Shown piece by piece: positions 1 to 7,660 of a stretch of DNA of 55,607 bases. How positions within the stretch are numbered: the stretch's first letter is position 1; every line of letters starts with the position of its first letter. The position numbers were made by a program, and so were the translations under genes. A model generated the notes under the pieces. The model was not told the origin of the DNA. It saw nothing but the letters and a program-made list of their open reading frames with translations, and made no database searches. The DNA is from Myxococcales bacterium (GTDB lineage: Bacteria; Myxococcota_A; UBA9042), in contig JAGSHB010000016.1 of assembly GCA_023954815.1 (NCBI GenBank), forward strand, positions 1 through 55,607, in the 5' to 3' direction.

Positions 1-38
1 CCGCCAATCTCAGGGCCTTCTGACCGCCCGGAGAACCC

Positions 39-554
39 ATGCCTACCGCTTCCTTGTCATCTCGGAACACGTCGCAACTGCACAAGCTCGTGCCGCTCGG
101 TCTGGTCATTGTGGCCCTGGCCCTGCCGGCGCTAGCAACCGCCGCTCCCTGGGGTTTCCTCGTATCGGCCGATGGCAAACAGCGTATGGCGCTCGACAAG
201 GCCAGCGTCGTCGTCGGCACCAGTGCGCGCTGCGACGCTGTGCTACGTGGTCAGACGATCTCCAAAAAACAAGCTGTACTGACCCACGACAAAGGAATTG
301 TGAAGATTCAGGACCTGCGTAGCCGATACGGCACCCTCGTCGCCGGCACCCTGCTCAAGCGCGGCCAAAAAATGCAGTTGTTCAAGGCCACCAAGCTGAC
401 GTTCGGTGCAGTCACGTGGACATTTCAGTGGGGCGAGCGGGGCAAACTCATCGCGCCGCTGTCTAGGGCGAAAACAAGCAAAAAGTCCAAAAAATCAGGA
501 TCAAAGGGCAAAGTCAGCGTGAAGAAGTCCAAGCCCGACAGCAGGAAGAAGTAG
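39..554 (+). CDS. Exported FHA-domain protein with lysine-rich tail
   Basis: 171 aa. Residues 1-36 form a secretory signal (polar N-region, Leu/Val/Ala core, Ala-rich cleavage site). Residues about 43-132 match a forkhead-associated fold: VVVGTSARCD, then QTISKKQAVL, then DLRSRYGTLVAG, the usual IGR / SxxHA / DLxSxNGT landmarks in order. The Asn of the last motif is Tyr and the His of SxxHA is Gln, so phosphothreonine binding may be weak. The last 30 residues are almost all Lys, Ser and Gly. FHA domains normally read phosphothreonine in the cytoplasm, so export is odd. The ATG at 39 is the only good start. It is followed by a 92-bp gap before the next gene. Confidence 0.75.
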   Translation: MPTASLSSRNTSQLHKLVPLGLVIVALALPALATAAPWGFLVSADGKQRMALDKASVVVGTSARCDAVLRGQTISKKQAVLTHDKGIVKIQDLRSRYGTLVAGTLLKRGQKMQLFKATKLTFGAVTWTFQWGERGKLIAPLSRAKTSKKSKKSGSKGKVSVKKSKPDSRKK

Positions 555-646
555 CGCGTACGAGATAGACTCACATCAACCACGGGTTGCGCGGAACGTC
601 CCAGCCGGGCATGGATCGGGCCAGCTACTGAAGTGGGAGACGAGCC

Positions 647-1942
647 ATGCGAGGATCCAGCCCTAAAGCCGACCTGGACCTGATCTACGATTGGAATGAG
701 CTGAAACACAACGTGCCGGCGATCCAGCCTGGTTTTACGCTGATGGACGAGACCCTGCGAGACGGGATTCAGTCTCCGTCCGTGCGCAATCCCTCGATCG
801 AAGACAAGCTTGAAATTGTGCATCTGATGGAACGGTGCGGCATCGAGTATGCAGACGTCGGGCTGCCCGGTGCTGGCGCTCAGGCTGTCAGCGACGTCAC
901 GCGGATTATTGAGGAGGTCCGTGACTGCAACATGGCGCTGGTGCCAAATACGGCCGCGCGCACACACCCCAATGACATCTCGGCGGTCGTCGACATCTCC
1001 CAGAAGACGGGGATGCCGATCGAAATCTGCGCCTTCATCGGTAGCTCTCCGATTCGGCAGTTGGTCGAGGGGTGGGACCTCGACAAGATGACCGGGCTGG
1101 TGCGCGACGCCGTGAAGCTGTCGGTCGACAACGGCTGTCCCTTGAGCTTTGTCACCGAGGACACCATTCGCGCCCATCCGACGACCTTGTCGCGGTTGTT
1201 TTGGACCGCCATTGAGCACGGCGCCGATCGCCTCATCTTGACGGACACGGTGGGCCACGCCACTCCGGACGGCTTATTCAATCTGCTGACTTTTACGCGA
1301 TCTTTGCTGCGTTCTTGGGGTGCCGAGCACGTCAAGATCGATTGGCACGGCCACAACGACCGCGGGCTCGCGCTGGCGCTCAACCTCTTTGCGCTCGAGC
1401 ACGGTGTGGACCGGGTTCACGGCACTTGTGTGGGTGTCGGTGAGCGGGTCGGAAACGCCAGTATCGACCAGCTGCTCATCAACCTGAAGCTGCTCGGTGT
1501 CATCGACCGTGACCTGACGCCCCTGCGTGCCTACGTCGACAAGGTCAGCACGGCCTACGACGTGCCCATTCCCTACAACTACCCCGTCTTCGGTACCGAT
1601 GCCTTTCGCACGGCCACTGGGGTGCATGCAGCCGCGGTCATCAAAGCGCTTCGCACGGGCCGCAAAGATCTCGCCGATCGCGTCTATTCGTCGGTGCCGG
1701 CGGGTGATTTCGGCTGTCGTCAGCGCGTCGACATCGGATTTTACAGCGGCAAGTCGAACATCCAGTTTTGGCTGCATGAGCACGGCCTCGACATCACTGA
1801 CGCGCGCGTTCAAGTCATCTGGGACGTCGCGAAGTCTAGCGATCACACCCTGTCGGACGACCAGATCGTAGGCGCGCTGGTCGCTGGTGGGTTGCTGGAT
1901 GCGCAATCCGCAGCTGCAGTGACCGGGTTGGCCCTCGGGTGA
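647..1942 (+). CDS. 2-isopropylmalate synthase-like acyltransferase (HMGL/DRE-TIM family)
   Basis: 431 aa. Family members condense an acyl-CoA with a 2-oxoacid; the closest fit is alpha-isopropylmalate synthase of leucine biosynthesis, with homocitrate or citramalate synthase as alternatives. Visible motifs: DETLRDG at 34-40 (metal ligand and catalytic Arg), TDTVGHATP, and the metal-binding H234-G-H236-ND. GxDAFRTATGVHAAAV near residues 320-340 is typical of the short LeuA-like group. The roughly 120-residue leucine-feedback domain of classical LeuA is missing, so allosteric inhibition by leucine is not expected. The stop overlaps the GTG of the next gene (GTGA), suggesting translational coupling to an ion channel, an unexpected partner. 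Confidence 0.85.
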   Translation: MRGSSPKADLDLIYDWNELKHNVPAIQPGFTLMDETLRDGIQSPSVRNPSIEDKLEIVHLMERCGIEYADVGLPGAGAQAVSDVTRIIEEVRDCNMALVPNTAARTHPNDISAVVDISQKTGMPIEICAFIGSSPIRQLVEGWDLDKMTGLVRDAVKLSVDNGCPLSFVTEDTIRAHPTTLSRLFWTAIEHGADRLILTDTVGHATPDGLFNLLTFTRSLLRSWGAEHVKIDWHGHNDRGLALALNLFALEHGVDRVHGTCVGVGERVGNASIDQLLINLKLLGVIDRDLTPLRAYVDKVSTAYDVPIPYNYPVFGTDAFRTATGVHAAAVIKALRTGRKDLADRVYSSVPAGDFGCRQRVDIGFYSGKSNIQFWLHEHGLDITDARVQVIWDVAKSSDHTLSDDQIVGALVAGGLLDAQSAAAVTGLALG

Positions 1943-3180
1943 GCCCCGCCTCGATTGTCGTCGCTGGAATCGAACCGCTTGGCGCGCTGGTCGCTGAGCA
2001 ACTTGCAGCCCGTGGTCAGCGCGTGGTGGTGCTGGCCAACGATCGGGAGCGCGAAATCCATGGTCCGCGTCTCGAGGAGGCAGGCGTTCGCGTTCTGAGT
2101 GGCGCCGCCCCCTGGATCTTTGACCTGAAGCAGTTGGACCTGGTGAGCGCCGCTGGACTGGTTCTCTGTGCAGACGACGACAGCGGCAATGTCGATACAG
2201 CGCTCGCCGCGCGGCATCTGGCGGCGGGGTTGCGGATCTTCGTGCGTATCTCCGATCCATCCCTGCACGTCTTCATGGAGGGTAGCGTCGACGGCGTAGA
2301 GGTCTTTGACCTCGCAGGAATTGCGGCGCCAGCGACGGTGAGCTTGGCGCTGCACCGTCAGAACGAAAGGGTCGGTGGGTTGCTGGCTTGGGCGGCGACG
2401 GCTCGTCAGATGGTGCGCGGGGTCATGCCGAAGCCGAGCGCCCTATTCTGGTCTGTATTTACGGCGTTTTTGGCGATGCTGCTCCCCACGTCGCTGTTCT
2501 TTTCGCACTCGCTCGACCTGTCCTTTTTCGACGCGATGTACTTCGTCTGGACCACGGTCCTATCCGTTGGGTACGGGGATATTGCGCTCAAGGATGCGAC
2601 CGATCTCGCCAAGGGCGTAGGCATGGCGGTGATGCTCTTGGGTGCCGCCTTCACCGCCGCCTTGGTGGGCTTGATGGCGGACTGGCTCCTGACTCGGCGT
2701 CTCGGTTCGCTCTTTGTGCGGGTCTCGGTCCGGATGACCAATCACGTGGTGGTCTGCGGGGCCGGCAGTTTTGGCGTGCGAGTCGCAGAATTGCTTCGAG
2801 AGCGTGGGCATCGTGTCGTGGTCATTGAGCGCACCGCTGACGGCAAGAACGTGCAGCGTCTGCGTAGCCTCTCGATTCCGGTAGTGATTGGGGATGCGAC
2901 ATTGGACGATACGCTCGACCTGGCTTCAGCTTGGTCCGCATCTATCGTCCTGGCCATGACCAATCAAGATGCCGTCAACTTGCACTTGGGGTTGCGGATG
3001 CAGCGAGAGTCGGTCCCTGTGCCCGTCATCGCGCGACTGCGTTCACGGCAACTAACCGACCACGTCGACGAGCACTGCGGCTTCACCGCCATCTCGCCCC
3101 TACTGACAGCAACAGAGCACGTGACCGATCGGGTGATTGAGTGGATGGCGCCGCACTTGCGCGACAAGGAGGGGGCGTGA
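1939..3180 (+). CDS. Ion channel with RCK/TrkA-N domains on both sides of a 2TM pore
   Basis: 413 aa, GTG start overlapping the previous stop. Residues about 4-135 form a Rossmann/RCK-like domain. About 165-182 is TM1, followed by a pore loop with selectivity filter SVGYGD (209-214) and TM2 at about 228-250. A second TrkA-N/RCK domain starts at NHVVVCGAGSFG (about 268) and runs to about 400. The SVGYGD signature indicates potassium selectivity. Known 2TM bacterial channels such as MthK carry RCK domains only after the pore, so an RCK-like domain in front is unusual. It probably assembles as a tetramer in the inner membrane, gated by a ligand or nucleotide. The stop overlaps the GTG of the next gene. 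Confidence 0.85.
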   Translation: MSPASIVVAGIEPLGALVAEQLAARGQRVVVLANDREREIHGPRLEEAGVRVLSGAAPWIFDLKQLDLVSAAGLVLCADDDSGNVDTALAARHLAAGLRIFVRISDPSLHVFMEGSVDGVEVFDLAGIAAPATVSLALHRQNERVGGLLAWAATARQMVRGVMPKPSALFWSVFTAFLAMLLPTSLFFSHSLDLSFFDAMYFVWTTVLSVGYGDIALKDATDLAKGVGMAVMLLGAAFTAALVGLMADWLLTRRLGSLFVRVSVRMTNHVVVCGAGSFGVRVAELLRERGHRVVVIERTADGKNVQRLRSLSIPVVIGDATLDDTLDLASAWSASIVLAMTNQDAVNLHLGLRMQRESVPVPVIARLRSRQLTDHVDEHCGFTAISPLLTATEHVTDRVIEWMAPHLRDKEGA

Positions 3181-4145
3181 AACGTCGCACTTTCTTGGTT
3201 GGATCTGGTCTTTGTTCTCGCAAAATCACGATGATCGGACGGATCGAGCTCATCGCAGCGCTGCTATGGGTCGCGGGGTGTGGCGCAGGAAACCACGTCG
3301 TTTCTCCACGCAAGGTTGCGCCTGTTGCCAGCCCGACGCGTCCGTTCAAAGCCGGTGGCAGTGCGGTGACCAAGCGCGTAAAGACCCCGGCGTCCGACCA
3401 GAATCGTCTGACGTTGCCCGCGGTGCTCCAAGAGTCAGGCGGTGCCGCTGACAAGTCGCCCAATGACGGGCTGCAGGGGGCATGGGCCCGTGTGTTCCTG
3501 CGCGCCAACCCGGGGCCGTTTCAGTACGTTGCCTACGAGATCACCGCCCGCGGGCGCGCGGGTGTGATGAGTCATCTGCGGGGAATGATGGGACGGCGGG
3601 ATGCGATTATTCGCACCGAGTTGGTACCGCGCGCCGCGCTTCGCGAGGTGTTTGCCGCCCTGAAGGCCTTGGGAGCCGCCGATCTGCGCCCGCCTCCAAA
3701 GCCCGTGCATCAGGCGACGAACGCTGACGACGATCGCCGCTGGCCGGACCGATCTGCCAAGCCCGTCTATGAGCTGTCCTATCGACTCGGGGGCGTCGAT
3801 CGCACCGTCGTGATTCAGAGCCCCTACCGGTCCAAAGATCTCCGCTACGCGCGCTTCATCAATACGGTGCGCGCAGCGGTTATCGCCCGGGTCGGCACCA
3901 TCGGCTACCACGGTCCGACCGGTGAAGACGGCGCCGCCGGCTATCTCCACGTCGATAGCGTCCCAACGGCCACGGTGAGCGTCGATGGTGTTCGGCTGCC
4001 CAACGCAACACCCGTGCTAGCGTTTGCGCTGCGTCCCGGTACGCACCACGTCGTGCTCGAAAACAAGCGTCTTGGACTGGTTCGAACGTTCAAAGTTCGA
4101 ATTCGCTCTGGGCGTACAACCTCACTCGAAGTAGACCTGCGCTGA
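3177..4145 (+). CDS. Lipoprotein with C-terminal PEGA domain
   Basis: 322 aa from the GTG at 3177, chosen because AAGGAGG lies 5 bases upstream and the GTG overlaps the previous TGA. An in-frame ATG at 3231 is the alternative and would give a compact signal peptide. A hydrophobic stretch ends in the lipobox VAGC (Cys35 from the GTG), so the protein is a predicted lipoprotein. Residues about 254-322 match a PEGA domain: a beta-rich segment with VSVDG, a Pro/Thr turn, LRPGTHHVVLE and a final IRSGRTTSLEVDL. PEGA domains occur in surface-associated proteins of Myxococcota. The middle 200 residues are not recognised. Confidence 0.75.
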   Translation: MKRRTFLVGSGLCSRKITMIGRIELIAALLWVAGCGAGNHVVSPRKVAPVASPTRPFKAGGSAVTKRVKTPASDQNRLTLPAVLQESGGAADKSPNDGLQGAWARVFLRANPGPFQYVAYEITARGRAGVMSHLRGMMGRRDAIIRTELVPRAALREVFAALKALGAADLRPPPKPVHQATNADDDRRWPDRSAKPVYELSYRLGGVDRTVVIQSPYRSKDLRYARFINTVRAAVIARVGTIGYHGPTGEDGAAGYLHVDSVPTATVSVDGVRLPNATPVLAFALRPGTHHVVLENKRLGLVRTFKVRIRSGRTTSLEVDLR

Positions 4146-4167
4146 GCCGCGCACTGGAGGCGATCGG

Positions 4168-5151
4168 GTGAGTTCACTTCGCAAGCTATTGTCGAATGTT
4201 CCGGACGCGGAAGTTCGGATGCGTGTGTTGAATCGCTACATCAATGAGGCTGAGCCGGGGGCGATTAGTGCCGAGATCCAGGCTTGCGCGGTGTCGACCG
4301 ATCAGCTTCCGTCGCGCCTGTTGATGACGAGCTTGGCCCACCTGCTGATGGAATGTCGTCCGCGCCCGAGCCTGGAGGCGGGGCCGTTTGTGTCGGAGCC
4401 ACGAAAGGACTGGCCGACTGCGGTCACCGTCGCTCGGATTATCGGCGCGGCGATGCAGGGCGACCATTCCTACACCGCACCGCTGCTGCGGGAGCTGTGG
4501 CAGCTGCCCGATCGCTCCGACGAACGCATGCTGGCGCCGCACATCTCCATCGAACACTTGGCTTTGGGGGTGCGTCGGGAGCGGGCACGCAGTCCCCGGC
4601 GGGCGCTTTTTGAGCCGCTCCTGGTCGAGAATCATCCCTCGGTGGTGACCCTGCTTGCGCGGAACACCCGGCTCCGAGATTTGGACGCCGTGCGGATGAT
4701 GGCGTTGCGTCCGCAGCATCCATACGCGCTCTGGGCGATGTTGCTGCGGCCCCGGTGGCTCAGTAGCCCGACCGTCCTGGAGGCCATCGCGCTCAATCCT
4801 GCGTGTCAGCCGTGGATGCTCTTGACGATCGCTCCGCTCGTGCCCGCAGCCGTGTTGGCACGCGTCCTGCGCACTCAAAAATTGTCGCCAGAGGTTGTCG
4901 GTGCGACCCGGGAGCTGCATCGCGGGGCGATTGCCCATGTTGCCGATGAGGTCCTGGCGCGTCGTCGTCGCTACCTGCCACCGGTGATTATCGAGGTCGA
5001 CGAACCGTTGGAGGGGCCTGGTGTGGACCTCAACGCAGCGCTGGGCGACATCATCGCGCCTGACGAAACGCCGAAACCGCTATCGCCTCCAGCTGTGGCC
5101 GAGCCGCAAGAATCTGTCGCGCCAGCTCCGCCTGATTCTGAGCGCGGATGA
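4168..5151 (+). CDS. Conserved-looking protein of unknown function
   Basis: 327 aa, GTG start with GGAGG about 9 bases upstream and 22 bp after the previous stop, so probably the last gene of the operon starting at 647. No signal peptide or membrane segment. The sequence is rich in Leu, Arg and Ala and looks mostly alpha-helical, possibly a degenerate HEAT-like solenoid (recurring L.AL.P..P..LW. units around residues 160-250). The last 60 residues are Pro/Glu-rich and probably disordered. The 3' end overlaps the convergent kinase gene by 101 bp. No function is proposed. Confidence 0.6.
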   Translation: MSSLRKLLSNVPDAEVRMRVLNRYINEAEPGAISAEIQACAVSTDQLPSRLLMTSLAHLLMECRPRPSLEAGPFVSEPRKDWPTAVTVARIIGAAMQGDHSYTAPLLRELWQLPDRSDERMLAPHISIEHLALGVRRERARSPRRALFEPLLVENHPSVVTLLARNTRLRDLDAVRMMALRPQHPYALWAMLLRPRWLSSPTVLEAIALNPACQPWMLLTIAPLVPAAVLARVLRTQKLSPEVVGATRELHRGAIAHVADEVLARRRRYLPPVIIEVDEPLEGPGVDLNAALGDIIAPDETPKPLSPPAVAEPQESVAPAPPDSERG

Positions 5152-6124
5152 GATTGTGCTCGCCGCGTGTCGCTGCCCGCTCCTGACTCCATCCAAAGTA
5201 GGTCTCTCGCAAGGCATCCGCGGCAAATCGTGCGGCTAGTTCGGTCGTAATGCGGGCCAACCCAGCGACCACAGATTGCTGCTCTGCCGACGTGAGCGCA
5301 CCCTGTGAGCCCTTGGCGTAGCCTCCAATCGCCATCTCAAATGTGCCGACATCGAGCGCTGGCGCCGGTGCATCTTCGGCCGCGGTATTGCACCAAGAGC
5401 GCAGGGCATCACCCAGCTCTGCGTCCATTGTCATCCACGCCATGGTGTCCAAATCGAGCACTGCGGTCGCCACGTCCGCCAAAGCCCGTGTCTCACCAAA
5501 AAGCAGATTGCTCACTTTGAGGTCGCCGTGGCCGATGCGGAGCGGCAGGGCAGGGGTGGGCGGTTGCGCGGCCCACAGTGCGGCAATCTCGGCCGCGACC
5601 TGACGCACCGGCTCGATCAAACGATGCCGAGGGTGCGCGCTGAGTGTCTCGGTCAGGAAAGCCATATGGGCCGCAGTGTCGTGGGCGCCCGGACGCGTGA
5701 AGCGAAAAGTGTGCTCGATCCCCGACAAAGCGGCATGAAAGCGCGCAACCAACTCGCCGGCACTGGCCGCTTGGGCTGGATTGGCCAAGCGGTGCAGGGT
5801 CCGCCCGGGCAGCCTCGTCATGACCCGCCAGACACCATCCGTCTCCCGGTTGGTGCCCGATGCGTCCGCCTGTTTCACAAAGGGAGCGCCGTCTTCCGCC
5901 AGCACTAGCCTAGGCACCCGTACGCCTTGCTCGGCGAGCCGACGCGTGAGCGTGGCGATGTCGTAGTTGACCTCGGCGCCAAAGATCGGATGGAGTCGCT
6001 GCAACACCCACTGGTCTCCGACGGCGTAGGTGTCGTTGATCAGGCCACCCGTCATCGGGATGATTGCAAGATTCGGTGTGCGAAGGGACGGAAAGCGCCG
6101 CGTGATGTGCTGAAGGTCGTTCAT
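5051..6124 (-). CDS. APH-fold phosphotransferase, N-acetylhexosamine kinase-like
   Basis: 357 aa from the ATG at 6124. Longer reading is possible upstream but has no family similarity. The fold is the aminoglycoside/choline kinase type: GGLINDTYAV near residue 25 (nucleotide loop), ILQRLHP-like VLQRLHP, catalytic loop H199GDLKVSN, and metal-binding D224/D226 in LDLDT. ILQR and LDLDT resemble NahK-type N-acetylhexosamine 1-kinases more than drug-resistance enzymes, so the substrate is probably a sugar or amino sugar. That assignment is inference. Convergent with the unknown gene ending at 5151 and divergent from the isomerase gene at 6280. Confidence 0.8.
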   Translation of the reverse strand: MNDLQHITRRFPSLRTPNLAIIPMTGGLINDTYAVGDQWVLQRLHPIFGAEVNYDIATLTRRLAEQGVRVPRLVLAEDGAPFVKQADASGTNRETDGVWRVMTRLPGRTLHRLANPAQAASAGELVARFHAALSGIEHTFRFTRPGAHDTAAHMAFLTETLSAHPRHRLIEPVRQVAAEIAALWAAQPPTPALPLRIGHGDLKVSNLLFGETRALADVATAVLDLDTMAWMTMDAELGDALRSWCNTAAEDAPAPALDVGTFEMAIGGYAKGSQGALTSAEQQSVVAGLARITTELAARFAADALRETYFGWSQERAATRGEHNLIRAQNQAELARQILAARPQLEAIAVSAFRQAR

Positions 6125-6279
6125 GGCCGAAGCGTAGCGCCAAATGTCGGATGCATCCCGTTTTTGCCGAGGCTGGGGCGCCCAACCAGCCTTTGGTATC
6201 CGAGGAAAACGAGCAGCGTTCCACGACGGTGCTGCAATTGTGCTGCGCGCTGCTAGAGTCCCGCGCGGAGGTGTTGACG

Positions 6280-7047
6280 ATGAACACGACGATAACCTGT
6301 GTGCGCCGTGGGCGCTGGGCCGAACTGCAGATGACCCGACCACCGGCAAATGCCATCAACCTCGCGATGGTGGATGCCCTGCACGCGCATCTCGACGAGT
6401 TGGAAGCCGATGCCGATGTGGACGGTGTGCTGCTCACCGGGCGGCCCGGCATGTTCTCCGCTGGCCTGGACGTGGTCGAGTTGCAGCCAAAAAACCGTCG
6501 CGAGATGACGCAGTTCTGGGAACGTTTCGGTTCGCTGGCCATTCGAATCTTCGGCACGCCCCTAGTGATGGTCGCTGCCATCGAGGGACATGCGCCTGCT
6601 GGTGGGTGCGTATTTGCGATGTCCTGCGATCACCGCGTCATGAGTGCCGGCCGCTTCCGCATCGGACTGAACGAGGTCGCCGTCGGACTGGCCGTTCCCA
6701 ATTGGCTGGGCAGCACGTTCGCGCGTCTCGTGGGATGGCGCCAAGCTGAGCGCAATCTGCAGATGGGGCGGCTGATCTTACCCGATGAAGCTGCGGCCAT
6801 TGGTCTCGTCGACGACGTGGTACCGCCAGAGGAGGTGCGCCGGGTGGCCATCGCTGAGTTGGAGGCACGAATTGGGGTGCCCCAGGCGGCGCGCGTCAAG
6901 ACGAAACAGGCCATTCGCGGCGAGTTGGCCGCGGAGATGGAGCGACTTCGAGCGGCGCAACTCGACGAATTGCTCGATACTTGGTTTTCTCAAGAGTGCC
7001 GGCGCGTCATGGGCGGACTAGTAGAACAACTCAAAAAGGCGGGATGA
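6280..7047 (+). CDS. Delta3,delta2-enoyl-CoA isomerase (crotonase family, ECI1-like)
   Basis: 255 aa from the ATG at 6280, with GGAG about 10 bases upstream. Crotonase fold: FSAGLDVVEL (oxyanion-hole loop) and PAGGCVFAMSCDHR at about 107-120, then IGLNEVAVGL with Glu132. From recall, the PAGG / CD.R / IGLNE / GWRQAER / GLVD segment parallels mitochondrial dodecenoyl-CoA isomerase (ECI1), where the Glu of LNE shuttles the proton. It therefore probably moves 3-enoyl double bonds during oxidation of unsaturated fatty acids rather than hydrating 2-enoyl-CoA. CutA follows one base after the stop, probably one transcript. Confidence 0.85.
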   Translation: MNTTITCVRRGRWAELQMTRPPANAINLAMVDALHAHLDELEADADVDGVLLTGRPGMFSAGLDVVELQPKNRREMTQFWERFGSLAIRIFGTPLVMVAAIEGHAPAGGCVFAMSCDHRVMSAGRFRIGLNEVAVGLAVPNWLGSTFARLVGWRQAERNLQMGRLILPDEAAAIGLVDDVVPPEEVRRVAIAELEARIGVPQAARVKTKQAIRGELAAEMERLRAAQLDELLDTWFSQECRRVMGGLVEQLKKAG

Positions 7048-7048
7048 G

Positions 7049-7378
7049 ATGCGAGTGATTATAACGAGTTGCCCCGCGGGCTCGGCCGATCAGCTCGCAC
7101 GTGAGCTGGTGACAGAGCGCGTCGCAGCTTGCGTCAGTGTGATCCCCAACGCGATGAGTACGTACCGCTGGCAAGGCGTCGTGCAGCGTGACCAAGAACA
7201 CTTGCTGTTGATCAAAGCACCCAGCGCCCAGACCGCTCAATTGATGGAAGTGCTGGAACGTAAGCATCCTTATGATGTTCCTGAAATCATCGCACTTCCT
7301 GTTGCCCATAGTTCAGCGGCTTATTCCCACTGGGTACAAGAAATGGTCACAGATGGAGGTGGTGAGAGCTCTAAGTAG
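7049..7378 (+). CDS. cutA: Divalent-cation tolerance protein CutA
   Basis: 109 aa, the normal CutA length. Landmarks of the trimeric ferredoxin-like family are present: a short N-terminal beta strand (VIITSCP), LVTERVAACVSVIP, YRWQGVVQ, LLLIKA, and the signature HPYDVPEIIALPV near residues 75-87. CutA binds divalent metals in vitro and is linked to copper tolerance in E. coli, but its cellular role remains unsettled. The ATG lies one base after the stop of the isomerase gene. The following 282 bp up to nadB contain no convincing gene. Confidence 0.93.
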   Translation: MRVIITSCPAGSADQLARELVTERVAACVSVIPNAMSTYRWQGVVQRDQEHLLLIKAPSAQTAQLMEVLERKHPYDVPEIIALPVAHSSAAYSHWVQEMVTDGGGESSK

Positions 7379-7660
7379 CCTGATAATACGCCTTCCTCAC
7401 AGGTTATTTTGCAAGTGCCCGAAAATCTTTACAAACGTGCTTGTCCAGTACGACGATGAGGCGTAGCCTGACTTCGTTGGTCAAGCAAGGATGGCGGGAG
7501 CGTCGCGCGGCGGGAGGCCCAGAGGGCGTCCTAGCAGAGCGCGGGGTTGGATTTAGGTCCGCTCAACAGTTGTTGTTCCTGCGCAAGTGTGTTCCTGCTT
7601 TTCACCGACGCATCCCTTACAAAATGGCGCTGCACAGAGCGCTTCTACAGTCTGATTCTT

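Noticed and set aside
425-1258. Minus-strand frame of 277 codons opposite the isopropylmalate synthase-like gene
   Set aside because: It is antisense to a clear gene, has no recognisable motif, and its codons follow the third-position pattern of the other strand.
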